64,000 nt of DNA, from positions 310,001-374,000 of the forward strand of contig NC_018068.1 of NCBI RefSeq assembly GCF_000255115.2. Direction: 5' to 3'. Positions 51,716 to 60,367 of this stretch are shown in pieces. The translations under genes and the position numbers were made by a program. Each line of letters starts with the position of its first letter. Position 1 is the first letter of the stretch. The notes beneath the pieces were generated by a model, which was not told where the DNA came from, did not search any database, and was given only the letters and a program-made list of their open reading frames with translations. This stretch comes from Desulfosporosinus acidiphilus SJ4 (GTDB lineage Bacteria; Bacillota; Desulfitobacteriia; Desulfitobacteriales; Desulfitobacteriaceae).

Positions 51716-54700
51716 ATGTCAGAAATCATCTATGGCCTATACGAGCAAATCATTAACGGAATCATCAACGATAACCTGAATAAAGTGGATCAGCAACTTG
51801 TCATTAAAGATACTCAGCCTCTTGATTCGGCTGAGTCTTCTAAGATTCTGGCAGATTACATAACGAAAATTCTACGCGAGATTTTTGATTATATCGAAGA
51901 TGGGGATGCTGTCGTCAGAGACCGCGTTAATTTATGTAATGGTATTTTGCAGTTCATAGCCGAGTGTATTCAGAAGGGAAGCTTTAGTTTTAAGAAGGAT
52001 CAGGAGACCTTAAAACGAGTTGAGAGTTTCCTAATTAGTCAGGATGCCCAGATCTTATTAGCCTTGGTAGACAAGAAAGCAAGCAGTCCAAAAGCTTTAC
52101 CCGCCTCTGAAAGGATCGTGAGACCAGAGACTTCTATCTCAGAGAACTCCCTCTTTACTGGCGCGGTCCATGAGCCAAGCATGATATCCGAACTAAAAAA
52201 GGAAATCTTAAGCAGTGACAGAATTGATTTTCTGGTTTCCTTTATCAAGTGGAGCGGCTTGCGGTTAATCATTAATGAGCTGACCCAGTTTACAATGGGC
52301 GGCGGCAAACTGCGGGTTATCACCACCTCCTATCTGGGAGCCACGGATTTTAAAGCCGTGGAACAGCTTAGTAAACTGACTAATACTGAAATACATATCT
52401 CCTATGATACTGAACGGACTCGCCTTCACGCTAAAACCTATGTCTTTTGGAGGGATACAGGCTTCAGCACTGTTTATATCGGATCGTCGAATATCTCTGA
52501 GTCTGCGATGACCAGCGGATTGGAATGGAATATTAAGTTATCTCAATTTGACTCAGGGGATATTCTGGAGAAAATCCGGGCCACCTTTGAAGGGTATTGG
52601 AACAATCCTGAGTTTACGCCTTTTATTGCAGGAATTGATTCCGAGCGTTTAAGAAAAGCTTTGAAGTCTGAGCGAAGAAACAGTCAAGATGAAGCGAATG
52701 ACTTAGCGTTTCACTTTGATCTGAAACCTTACTATTATCAGCAAGAAATTCTGGACAAATTGAAGGCTGAGCGGGAAGTGCATCACTCATTCAAAAACCT
52801 GGTCGTTGCGGCCACGGGGACGGGTAAGACAGTCATAGCTGCTTTTGATTACCGGGACTTTTGCAGAGCAAACCCCAATAGACCCAACAGACTGCTCTTT
52901 GTCGCCCACCGAAAGGAAATATTAAGTCAGAGTTTATCTTGCTTTCGAGGGATACTCAAGGATCTCAACTTTGGCTCCATAATGGTGGGTGGTCTAAAGC
53001 CGGATAGCTTTGATTATTTATTTGTTACCATCCAATCCTTTAATTCGAAGGATTTAACTGAGGTCACTTCGCCTGACTTCTATGATTATATTGTGATTGA
53101 CGAATTCCATCACGCCGCTGCCCCATCCTACCAAGAACTTTTAGAGTATTATAAGCCTAAGGTACTACTCGGACTGACGGCAACCCCTGAAAGAGCGGAC
53201 GGACGAAGCATCTATTCCTATTTTGAGGGCAGAGTAGCTGCCGAAATCCGGTTATGGGAAGCTATTGAACGGAAATTGCTCAGTCCCTTTCATTATTTTG
53301 GGGTGACGGATAATGTTGACCTTCGCCAGGTACAATGGGTTTCCGGCAATTACGATGAGCGGGAGCTGGAAAACCTCTATGTTTTCGAAAAGGCCGTCGC
53401 TGAAAAGCGAGTTGGGTATATTATAAACGCCCTGGAACGATATTGTCTGGATCGTTCCGAAATCTTCGGAATTGGTTTTTGTTTAAGTAAAAAGCATGCT
53501 GAATTTATGGCTCAGGTTTTTAACAAAGCGGGGATTCTTTCAGAATTTCTAGTCGCGGAATCGGAGAGCGTTGTGAGGGATAGCGTGAAGCGGCGCCTGG
53601 TAACGAAGGAAATCACCTTTGTTTTTGTTGTGGATATCTATAATGAAGGAATTGATATTCCTGAAGTGAATACCGTTCTTTTTCTGCGACCAACGGAAAG
53701 CTTGACCGTCTTCTTGCAGCAGTTAGGGCGGGGGCTAAGGCTCTGCGAAGGGAAAGAAGCACTGACGGTCTTGGATTTTGTCGGACAAGCACATCAGAAG
53801 TATTCATTTGAAGACCGTTTTAAAGCGCTGTTATCTAGGTCACGAAAAACCATTGAGCAGGAGATTAAGACGGGTTTTGCCAATGTACCTAGAGGCTGTT
53901 CCATCCAATTGGAAAAACAAGCCCAGAACTATATTCTAGAGAACATTCGAGATGCGATTAATACGAAGCGTAATATAATCAGCAAGCTATATGATCTTAT
54001 AGAAACTAAACAGGAGCTAAAGGTAAGGGAGTTTTTCGAGGGTTATCATGTAACACCCACTGATGTCTATAGCAAAAGGGTAACGGTTGTGGGCCTTGCA
54101 GCTCAAGCTGGTTTACTCAAGGGTTATCAGGTAGATACAGAGAGAGAAAGAGTGCTGGCTTCAGCGTTGGGGAGATTATCTTTGCTGAATTCCAGGCGCT
54201 GGATTAAGTTTATGCAGAAGATCCTGCCACAAATTCTTTTAGGTAAAGGTTCTTTATTGCCTTCATTGACCGCGGTAGAACGGACAATGCTAACCATGCT
54301 TCACTATACCTTGTGGGGCAAGGGGCTGAGTGATCTGGGAAATAGGTTTGTTTGTATAGAAGAGGCGATCTATTGGGTCATTAATGATCAGCTACTATAC
54401 CAAGAACTATTAGATTTGCTGGACTATCAGTTCGGCAATATTAATTTTGTCGATAAGCCATTGGTTGGATTTGAGGATGAATACCCAGTGGACTTATATT
54501 GTGCTTATACCTTTGATCAGATTTTGGTGGCTCTGGGAAAACATACGGAACAAAAGAGGAGCTCATTTCGAGAAGGAGTTCTCTACCTAGCTGAGAAGAA
54601 ACTAGATGTGTTTTTCGTTACCTTGAACAAGGCGGAAAAGGATTATTCTCCATCAACCATGTATCAAGATTATTCCATCAATGAAGAGCTATTTCATTGG

Positions 54701-54946
54701 CAGTCCCAAAGTCGAACAACGGTGGAATCCCTGACAGGGCAGAGGTATCTTAACCAAGGAACTAGTGGTGGGAATGTGTTATTTTTTGTGAGGGAGTATA
54801 AGAAAGAGGGAGTGTTTGCTTCTCCCTTTACTTGTCTGGGCTTTGCCGATTTTCAAAGTCACTATGGTTCAGCACCCATAAGTATTGTCTGGAAGATGAA
54901 GGAGCCGCTGCCGGGGTTTGTGATGAAGAAGACGGTTAAAGTTTAA
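51716..54946 (+). CDS. PLD nuclease - SF2 helicase - DUF3427 protein
   Basis: 1,076 residues. An N-terminal ~150-residue helical part is followed by a PLD-type nuclease domain with HxK...GSxN ('HAKTYVFWRDTG', 'YIGSSNISESAM', ~238-265). The SF2 helicase core has Walker A 'AATGTGKTV' (~365), 'IDEFHHA' (~462), 'GLTATPERADG' and 'QQLGRGLRLCEGK' (~668). The C-terminal ~300 residues match DUF3427. The architecture is known in stand-alone proteins often found in defence-rich islands, but no mechanism is settled to my knowledge. Catalytic motifs are intact. Confidence 0.88.
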   Translation: MSEIIYGLYEQIINGIINDNLNKVDQQLVIKDTQPLDSAESSKILADYITKILREIFDYIEDGDAVVRDRVNLCNGILQFIAECIQKGSFSFKKDQETLKRVESFLISQDAQILLALVDKKASSPKALPASERIVRPETSISENSLFTGAVHEPSMISELKKEILSSDRIDFLVSFIKWSGLRLIINELTQFTMGGGKLRVITTSYLGATDFKAVEQLSKLTNTEIHISYDTERTRLHAKTYVFWRDTGFSTVYIGSSNISESAMTSGLEWNIKLSQFDSGDILEKIRATFEGYWNNPEFTPFIAGIDSERLRKALKSERRNSQDEANDLAFHFDLKPYYYQQEILDKLKAEREVHHSFKNLVVAATGTGKTVIAAFDYRDFCRANPNRPNRLLFVAHRKEILSQSLSCFRGILKDLNFGSIMVGGLKPDSFDYLFVTIQSFNSKDLTEVTSPDFYDYIVIDEFHHAAAPSYQELLEYYKPKVLLGLTATPERADGRSIYSYFEGRVAAEIRLWEAIERKLLSPFHYFGVTDNVDLRQVQWVSGNYDERELENLYVFEKAVAEKRVGYIINALERYCLDRSEIFGIGFCLSKKHAEFMAQVFNKAGILSEFLVAESESVVRDSVKRRLVTKEITFVFVVDIYNEGIDIPEVNTVLFLRPTESLTVFLQQLGRGLRLCEGKEALTVLDFVGQAHQKYSFEDRFKALLSRSRKTIEQEIKTGFANVPRGCSIQLEKQAQNYILENIRDAINTKRNIISKLYDLIETKQELKVREFFEGYHVTPTDVYSKRVTVVGLAAQAGLLKGYQVDTERERVLASALGRLSLLNSRRWIKFMQKILPQILLGKGSLLPSLTAVERTMLTMLHYTLWGKGLSDLGNRFVCIEEAIYWVINDQLLYQELLDLLDYQFGNINFVDKPLVGFEDEYPVDLYCAYTFDQILVALGKHTEQKRSSFREGVLYLAEKKLDVFFVTLNKAEKDYSPSTMYQDYSINEELFHWQSQSRTTVESLTGQRYLNQGTSGGNVLFFVREYKKEGVFASPFTCLGFADFQSHYGSAPISIVWKMKEPLPGFVMKKTVKV

Positions 54947-55045
54947 ATTTCTGCAGTTAAGGCGCAAGGATTGCCATTGTAGTGAAGAAGTTAAATAGTT
55001 ATAGCTCTCATCTAATCCCAGGTGGGGGCTATTTAACACTACCAA

Positions 55046-55219
55046 TTATTCTTGCTTTCCTGGGCGGTCTGAATCCTGGCCTGTCTTCAGAAGAACAAAT
55101 TCGCTGTCTTTACTATTTAAATACATTTCTTCAGTTTGGCGCTGTGTCTGCTGAATTTCTTCAATGATATCTGTCATTTTGTTGAAGAGTATACTATACA
55201 TTTCTTTATAATTTACCAA
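55046..55219 (-). CDS. Small 57-residue coiled protein diverging from an XRE gene
   Basis: Minus strand, TTG start at 55,219 with GAGGTGAAG just upstream. Reads MVNYKEMYSILFNKMTDI then 'IEEIQQTQRQTEEMYLNS' and a polar tail. The 'YKEMYxILFNxxTDxIE' start is one I recall from many short hypothetical proteins in Clostridia and phages. It shares the intergenic operators with the XRE regulator, so it is probably under its control. Confidence 0.65.
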   Translation of the reverse strand: MVNYKEMYSILFNKMTDIIEEIQQTQRQTEEMYLNSKDSEFVLLKTGQDSDRPGKQE

Positions 55220-55257
55220 TGTTCTTCACCTCAAATAGTGGTTTACACTCACTATTT

Positions 55258-55299
55258 TATGCGTTTTTCGCATAATAATCAATATGCAATTATCGCATA
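55258..55299. promoter_or_regulatory. Two palindromic operators between the XRE gene and the small divergent gene
   Basis: TATGCG-TTTTT-CGCATA (55,258-55,274) and TATGC-AATTATC-GCATA (55,283-55,299), both 17 bases long and 25 bases apart centre to centre. This is classical phage-repressor-like spacing for a Cro/CI-type protein. Confidence 0.7.
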
Positions 55300-55326
55300 C
55301 TATAAAATAGTGTTGGGGTGAGTATC

Positions 55327-55539
55327 ATGTACCAACGATTGCGTGATTTACGAGAGGACAAGGATTTGACTCAGCAAGAGCTTGCGACCTTGCTGAAGGT
55401 AAGCCAAACAACCTATTCCAGATATGAAAGCGGTGGCCTGGATATTCCTAGTTCCTCGCTTATTAAACTTGCTGAATTCTATAAAACCAGTATCGACTAT
55501 CTGGTGGGACTGACTAATAACAAAAAACCCTATCGTTAA
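55327..55539 (+). CDS. XRE-family HTH regulator
   Basis: 70 residues: 'LRDLREDKDLTQQELATLLK', 'VSQTTYSRYESGGLDIPSSS', 'LIKLAEFYKTSIDYLVGLT'. Single-domain Cro/CI-type repressor. ATG at 55,327 follows GGGGTG; the upstream in-frame GTG is part of that ribosome site. It likely binds the two TATGCG operators just before it. Confidence 0.93.
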   Translation: MYQRLRDLREDKDLTQQELATLLKVSQTTYSRYESGGLDIPSSSLIKLAEFYKTSIDYLVGLTNNKKPYR

Positions 55540-55633
55540 TGTTCAGAGGATCATAGCTGAAAATTAAAAGTATGATAGGATGCACTGTATATCTCGGCAC
55601 TTAGTTTGTCTTGCCACAAGTTAAGCGAGAAGT

Positions 55634-55660
55634 GGCGGCCACGCGGCCGCCTTTCTTATT
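55634..55660 (+). terminator. GC-rich hairpin between XRE and DUF2922 genes
   Basis: GGCGGCC-ACGC-GGCCGCC followed by TTTCTTATTT. Terminates the plus-strand XRE transcript and lies at the end of the minus-strand DUF2922 remnant. Confidence 0.7.
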
Positions 55661-55668
55661 TGCTTCAC

Positions 55669-55905
55669 CTATGCTTGCGGCGGGTCGTATAAGTCGTTGG
55701 TCGTGGTTCCAACAATCTTAATATCCCGCTTTCCAATCAGCTCGCCGCTGGGCGTAAGAAATACATTCTTACGAATGATCGTGTCCATAACGGCTTCGGC
55801 CTGTGCCTTATCCACGTCTTCCCTCGGATCGGGGATGGTGATGGCAAACGTTTTGCCGCCGGCAGTTGTAAACGAGTTAAAATCCAGCGGCCCCTCTGAT
55901 GTTAT
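55669..55905 (-). pseudogene. 5'-truncated DUF2922 gene
   Basis: Minus strand frame: LDFNSFTTAGGKTFAITIP, DPREDVDKAQAEAVMDTI, IRKNVFLTPSGELIGKRD, then 'IKIVGTTTNDLYDPPQA' and TAG. This is almost a whole DUF2922 domain, but no start codon precedes it; a TAA lies in frame just upstream and the first ~10 residues are missing. The break near 55,905 joins unrelated sequence. DUF2922 normally pairs with a DUF1659 gene, which is absent. Confidence 0.75.
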
Positions 55906-56057
55906 TTGTTATGCATTTCGTAAGAAATTGCAGTCGTTGCAGGCAGGGTTTAGCAGAAAGAAGCAGAATTATGTATGAGTTACTGAGCTGAAAATCGTAA
56001 AAGACAATTTTCTGAATGGCATGCTCAAAGAATGGAAGGATATAGGAGGAAAGTTCA

Positions 56058-56669
56058 ATGAGAGCCGTGTGTATAGACTTTGAAACTGCGAACGAATTTA
56101 TTGGCAGCGCCTGCTCGGTCGGGATTGCAGTTTTAGAAGAAGGACAGGTCGTTGATACTCACTATTGGCTTATAAAACCACATCGTCGGTATCGTTACTT
56201 TGACCCTTTGAATGTCTCAATCCATGGAATTAAAGCGCAAGATGTGAAGGATGCTCCGGAATTCGATCTCATTTATGGGCAGATTAGTCCTCTCTTTGAG
56301 AATGCCTATGTTATTGCTCACAACGCTTCCTTTGACATGTCGGTGTTGCGTCATGTTTTGGACTTATACGAAATTCCATATCCTGAAGTAGACTATTTAT
56401 GTACTTATAAAACGGCACTTAAGACGTGGAGCGGCTTAGATAACTATAGACTTGATACGGTTTGCAAATTTCTTAACCATGATTTTACCCATCATAACGC
56501 CTTAGAAGATGCCATTGCCTGCGGCAATGTTCTATTATCAGCCTTATCTGCCAGGGGAGTGACCACCATAAAAGAACTTGCGGCGCTTGTGGGAATGAGG
56601 CTTGGTAAATTATATACAGGAGGATATAACCCGTGCAGCATAGCGAAGCGAACATCTAAAAAAGCTTAG
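56058..56669 (+). CDS. DEDDh 3'-5' exonuclease (DnaQ-like)
   Basis: 203 residues. Exo I 'CIDFETAN', Exo II 'IAHNASFDMSVL' and Exo III 'HHNALEDAIACG' supply the four acidic ligands and the general-base His. It resembles DNA polymerase III epsilon-type stand-alone exonucleases. AGGAGGAAAG precedes the ATG. The C-terminal ~40 residues are basic and have no known domain. The next gene follows at 48 bases and may be in the same operon. Confidence 0.92.
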   Translation: MRAVCIDFETANEFIGSACSVGIAVLEEGQVVDTHYWLIKPHRRYRYFDPLNVSIHGIKAQDVKDAPEFDLIYGQISPLFENAYVIAHNASFDMSVLRHVLDLYEIPYPEVDYLCTYKTALKTWSGLDNYRLDTVCKFLNHDFTHHNALEDAIACGNVLLSALSARGVTTIKELAALVGMRLGKLYTGGYNPCSIAKRTSKKA

Positions 56670-56717
56670 AATCTTGTCTGATAGATATAGTAAGTTCTTG
56701 AACTTAGGAGGGAAAAA

Positions 56718-57812
56718 ATGCAAATATGCTGTACCAAAAAACTAAATGACGAGATGGGGATAGTGCCTGGGAAAGGAATTGAAGAAAACGATTTATTTTG
56801 TTGGAGCGTGCATTTAATCACGGTGAAGCGCAGAAAGACACTTGTCGCAGTCAATGACAGCAATCGCTATGGATTTGTTCTGCATGGTTTGAAAGCTAAC
56901 GATTTCAAACACATCAATGAGTTACTTATCCAAGGAATTAGAAATTGCTTGAGAGACGAGAAAATAAAGAGCGAAATCATCGAAAGGTATTTGAAAGCAG
57001 CCGGAGAGTTAGTTTTTTCTAAGACCAGAGGTGCTAAATATGTTGCTCGCCTCAATAGAGCCTGTGAAAGGGTAAACATATTCGATGATTGCTTAGAAAC
57101 AAAGGAACTTTATCAGACGAAGGTTGCCAAAAGGATGAATCATGAACTCATCAAAGTCACCCAGGAAGCGGATTATACATACCCGCATGCCCTTTTATAC
57201 AGAGATTTCAAGCTTTTTGCCGGGGAAGAAATCGTTCAGTGTGAGGCTGTCGATATCATGGTCAAGCTGAATTTAGATCGCCATACAGCCTGGAGACGGT
57301 TTATTACTCCTGTAGATATTACGTTCAAACAGCTTCATATGATACTACAAGCAGTATTCGGTTGGAAAAGTTATCATATGTATGATTTTGATATTTTGGA
57401 CGAGGCAAATAAGTGCATTTTAAAGGTGATAAGTGAATTTGAAGAAGTTTTTGAACCAAGCCCGGACTGCCCAATACGTTTAGATTCAGAGGTTAACTTC
57501 TCGGAATATGCCAACCAGCGTTATAAGATAACGTATTGCTATGATTACGGCGATAACTGGGAGCACGAAATCACCATTCGGGGGACAAATGCTGAGTATA
57601 ATAAAACCTATCCGGTTTGCTTAATGGGGGAAGGGAATGCACCTCCGGAAGATGTGGGGGGCATTCCGGGATACGTGGAATTTTTAAAAATTATGGCAGA
57701 CCCGAACCATGTTGACTATAGAACGATGCAGAAGTGGGCTCAGAGCCAATGGTATAGAAACTTTGATATGGAATTAATCAATAATAGGTTAGAAACTATC
57801 TTGCGTTTATAG
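56718..57812 (+). CDS. DUF6933 - plasmid pRiA4b ORF-3 family fusion
   Basis: 364 residues. Residues ~1-150 are DUF6933-like ('MQICCTKKLNDEMGI', 'LFCWSVHLITVKRRKTLVAV', 'FVLHGLKANDFKHI'). Residues ~190-360 are the pRiA4b ORF-3 domain ('WRRFITPVDITFKQLHMILQ', 'YCYDYGDNWEHEI', 'APPEDVGGIPGYVEFLKIM'). The pRiA4b domain is linked to some mobile elements; its activity is unknown. Downstream terminator at 57,854, then the IS. Confidence 0.85.
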   Translation: MQICCTKKLNDEMGIVPGKGIEENDLFCWSVHLITVKRRKTLVAVNDSNRYGFVLHGLKANDFKHINELLIQGIRNCLRDEKIKSEIIERYLKAAGELVFSKTRGAKYVARLNRACERVNIFDDCLETKELYQTKVAKRMNHELIKVTQEADYTYPHALLYRDFKLFAGEEIVQCEAVDIMVKLNLDRHTAWRRFITPVDITFKQLHMILQAVFGWKSYHMYDFDILDEANKCILKVISEFEEVFEPSPDCPIRLDSEVNFSEYANQRYKITYCYDYGDNWEHEITIRGTNAEYNKTYPVCLMGEGNAPPEDVGGIPGYVEFLKIMADPNHVDYRTMQKWAQSQWYRNFDMELINNRLETILRL

Positions 57813-57853
57813 TGATATTAATAGCAACTAATATTAAGCATAAAAAATGAAGC

Positions 57854-57885
57854 AACGCGAGACAACGTTTGTCTCGCGTTAGCCT
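57854..57885 (+). terminator. Strong terminator after the pRiA4b-like gene
   Basis: AACGCGAGACAA-CGT-TTGTCTCGCGTT perfect 12-bp stem followed by AGCCTTTTTG. Confidence 0.85.
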
Positions 57886-57987
57886 TTTTGCAGATTTAGC
57901 TGGCTTGGGATGAAATCAAGGAATAATGCGGAAAATGTAGAAATGATGATTATTATAAGTTTTTATTTCTAGATATTAGATAAGTTA

Positions 57988-59622
57988 GGGATTACTGAAC
58001 AGTCCCCATATTTTTAGTTTCTAGGCAACAAACAAAATCTCCCAACTCGAAAAAAGGCGTTTCCCAAAAAAGGTACAAAAGATCCCGGAGGCGCTTCCCC
58101 AGGTTCATGATGATGAACTGTAAGCCAATGACCGTCTCACTCGTTTCTTTGAGACGTACCATTATTCGACCTAGTCCATAACGACGTTTTCCTTCACCGA
58201 ATTTCGCCTCGACTGCATTTCTTAGGCCTGCCTCTTGTTTCTCTAGCCGCCTTTGTTCTAAATGCTCTTTTTTATCCTTCGAGGGTCGACCTAGTTTGGG
58301 CCCGTTAAGCCGAATGCCATGTAACTTGCAGTACTGCAGGTTGTCTCGGTTCCGATATATTTTATCGGCAATCACGGATTCAGGATAGTTTCCATGGCGC
58401 TCCTTATAGGTTTCTACCGAATCAATCAGGGTGGTGCCCTCATTAAAGGCTTCCCAACTCAACTTCTCGATCCAAGCAAATCCGTTGACGATACTTATGG
58501 CAACTTTCGCTCCAAATTCTGTGGCTGCTGTTTTTTTACCCCTCACAATCGGGCGAACATGCGGTTGGCTAATGCTCACGATACGCTCTTCTATAGTGTG
58601 GACTCGTTTGTCATACATGGTTTTTTGCTGTTCAAAGAGTGTTTGTATGGTTTCTAAGTCTTTTTGCTGCCGTTTACTGAGTCCTTCTGGGTACTTGGCT
58701 GATAGTTTCAAGACGATCTGAAGGTCTCTTGTAACGAAGCTCAGCTGTTTCCGAATGGCCTTGCGGATTTCACGACTTCTGGGTTTCCGATTCTTTTCTA
58801 ACTTCAGATAGAGTTTACGTGCCTTTTGTCGATAGGTTCTTGGCTTGAGCTCTTTCCCTATTTGATTCTCATGCAAGGTGTCCACCATGGCCTCTAACTT
58901 TTCCCGTGCGTCATTTAGTAGAGAAAAATCCGTGGGATATTTCACATCGGCCGGGGTGCATGTGGCATCCAAAATGAGTTTTCCGTGGTTTTGTTGGGGT
59001 GGTTGCTCACTGCTTGCTTGATCTTCACGACGATTGTCGTCTGTACAACCTGAACTTGGTGGGGGAGTGTTTTGATCTTTATGATCTTCAGTTTCCGTCT
59101 TTGTTTCTCCCTTACATAAGGCTTCGTTCAGTTCAGCAATTACCTTAGCGTCGAGGCGTTTCCGAAAATGGACCATACTCGATGAATCGAACGGTGGAGT
59201 GGTTTGAAATTCCTCCAGCCCGATGAAGTATTGCAAATAGGGGTTTTCCATGATTTGTTGGACGGTTTCTTCGTCGGAAAATCCACACTTTTCTTTGATG
59301 ATGAGGGCACCCAATGCGACACGAACTGGTTTCGCAACATTTCCAGTATGCTTTGGGAAATGAGAAGCATATCGCTCTTCAACAACGTTCCAGGGAATCA
59401 AATCGGCCATCTTGACCCAACGGTTATTCGCATCAAGTTTGCCGCCTGCAAAAAATCTGAAGTCTTCGAGTAAGCTAATTTGACCTGTAGGTTTTCGGTA
59501 CATTTTCGTCCCCCATCTGCAAGGTTTTTCGACCATATTCATCCTTTATCTTGCTTTATTATACCACGAAAATGGCCTTAGTTCCTACTCCCATGCAGGT
59601 TTCGAGGTTATTCAGTAATCCC
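57988..59622 (-). mobile_element. Complete insertion sequence, IS1182/IS5-like, 1,635 bp
   Basis: Terminal inverted repeats GGGATTACTGAA (57,988-57,999) and TTCAGTAATCCC (59,611-59,622). Direct repeats TAAGTTA at 57,981-57,987 and 59,623-59,629 fit a 7-bp target duplication, so insertion is recent or well preserved. It carries one full-length transposase on the minus strand. Confidence 0.88.
57992..59542 (-). CDS. DDE transposase (IS1182-like, DUF772 N-terminus)
   Basis: 516 residues. N-terminal DUF772 part 'VRVALGALIIKEKCGFSDEE' and 'MENPYLQYFIGLEEF'. The catalytic acids are visible as 'LILDATCTPADVKYP' (D), 'SVIADKIYRNRDN' (D) and 'NAVEAKFGEGKRRYG' (E). A polar insert with 'DHKDQNTPPPSSGCTDD' interrupts the first part, as usual for IS1182. 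The first ATG at 59,542 is used; ATG at 59,503 (MYRKPTGQ) is an alternative with the common family start. Confidence 0.9.
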   Translation of the reverse strand: MNMVEKPCRWGTKMYRKPTGQISLLEDFRFFAGGKLDANNRWVKMADLIPWNVVEERYASHFPKHTGNVAKPVRVALGALIIKEKCGFSDEETVQQIMENPYLQYFIGLEEFQTTPPFDSSSMVHFRKRLDAKVIAELNEALCKGETKTETEDHKDQNTPPPSSGCTDDNRREDQASSEQPPQQNHGKLILDATCTPADVKYPTDFSLLNDAREKLEAMVDTLHENQIGKELKPRTYRQKARKLYLKLEKNRKPRSREIRKAIRKQLSFVTRDLQIVLKLSAKYPEGLSKRQQKDLETIQTLFEQQKTMYDKRVHTIEERIVSISQPHVRPIVRGKKTAATEFGAKVAISIVNGFAWIEKLSWEAFNEGTTLIDSVETYKERHGNYPESVIADKIYRNRDNLQYCKLHGIRLNGPKLGRPSKDKKEHLEQRRLEKQEAGLRNAVEAKFGEGKRRYGLGRIMVRLKETSETVIGLQFIIMNLGKRLRDLLYLFWETPFFELGDFVCCLETKNMGTVQ

Positions 59623-59899
59623 TAAGTTAATTATGGAAGGACGTATTATGTATCTCAAATGAATTCGAAAATAGAATGTTACTAAAAACCAAGCAAGTTA
59701 ATAGCAATTTTGCTTTGGTTTTCACCCACAATAATACGTTTTGTGGATTAAAGATGTTTCAAGTTTTAAACGGGAACAGCAACAAACATAAAAAATAACT
59801 ATTTGACAAATACACAATTTAAATATTACAAAGCTTGAGTATTGTGTTATTCTATACCTAAGAACAAATCAACCAGGATGGATTACGGGGGGATTTCAA

Positions 59900-60061
59900 A
59901 TGCTATCAGGAATTTTGGGTATTATTGTAATGATTGCTATTTATGGAGTTGTTTTCATAGATTATAGGCAGCAGCGCGCATTGAAAACTAGAGATGTAAA
60001 CTATACGTCGTTAAATAGAAACAGAGGATTACATTTAGTAAGCCCACTGCCTAAGAGGTGA
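59900..60061 (+). CDS. 53-residue membrane peptide
   Basis: ATG at 59,900 preceded by GGGGGG seven bases away. One helix ('SGILGIIVMIAIYGVVFI') then a basic tail 'DYRQQRALKTRDVNYTSLNR' and more. A terminator follows at 60,098, so it forms a single-gene transcript. Upstream 59,630-59,880 is AT-rich with no other gene. Function unknown. Confidence 0.6.
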   Translation: MLSGILGIIVMIAIYGVVFIDYRQQRALKTRDVNYTSLNRNRGLHLVSPLPKR

Positions 60062-60097
60062 GGACTGTGAATTTGGCTAAAATTTTTAGATATACTT

Positions 60098-60136
60098 AAG
60101 CTAATGGTTTGAAAAGACACCATTAGCTTTTTATTT
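60098..60136 (+). terminator. Terminator of the 53-residue peptide gene
   Basis: AAGCTAATGGT/ACCATTAGCTT stem with a 10-base loop, then TTTATTTTTT. Confidence 0.85.
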
Positions 60137-60187
60137 TTTATGCATTTTACTTATGAGGAGCAGATAAGATCAATGGGGTTAGGAAAA

Positions 60188-60231
60188 TTTTTAAGCCGGA
60201 ATGTTCTTAACGAAACATTCCGGCTTAAAAA
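60188..60231. terminator. Perfect 18-bp hairpin
   Basis: TTTTTAAGCCGGAATGTT and AACATTCCGGCTTAAAAA with an 8-base loop. Looks like a bidirectional terminator, although no second gene is close; it insulates the TetR gene. Nothing else is seen up to 60,367. Confidence 0.7.
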
Positions 60232-60367
60232 TAAAACTACTTGTTTAAAAAATCTTTAAACCAAGTATTGATTGAGTGATAGGTTACTGCCTCATAGGAT
60301 TGGACGAAATACGTTCATTGGCAAAGAACTATTTACAATTAATATGACCGGTTATATAATTAAGAGC

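Noticed and set aside
55697-55978. Plus-strand 93-codon ORF
   Set aside because: Mostly the antisense of the DUF2922 domain, which reads sensibly on the minus strand.
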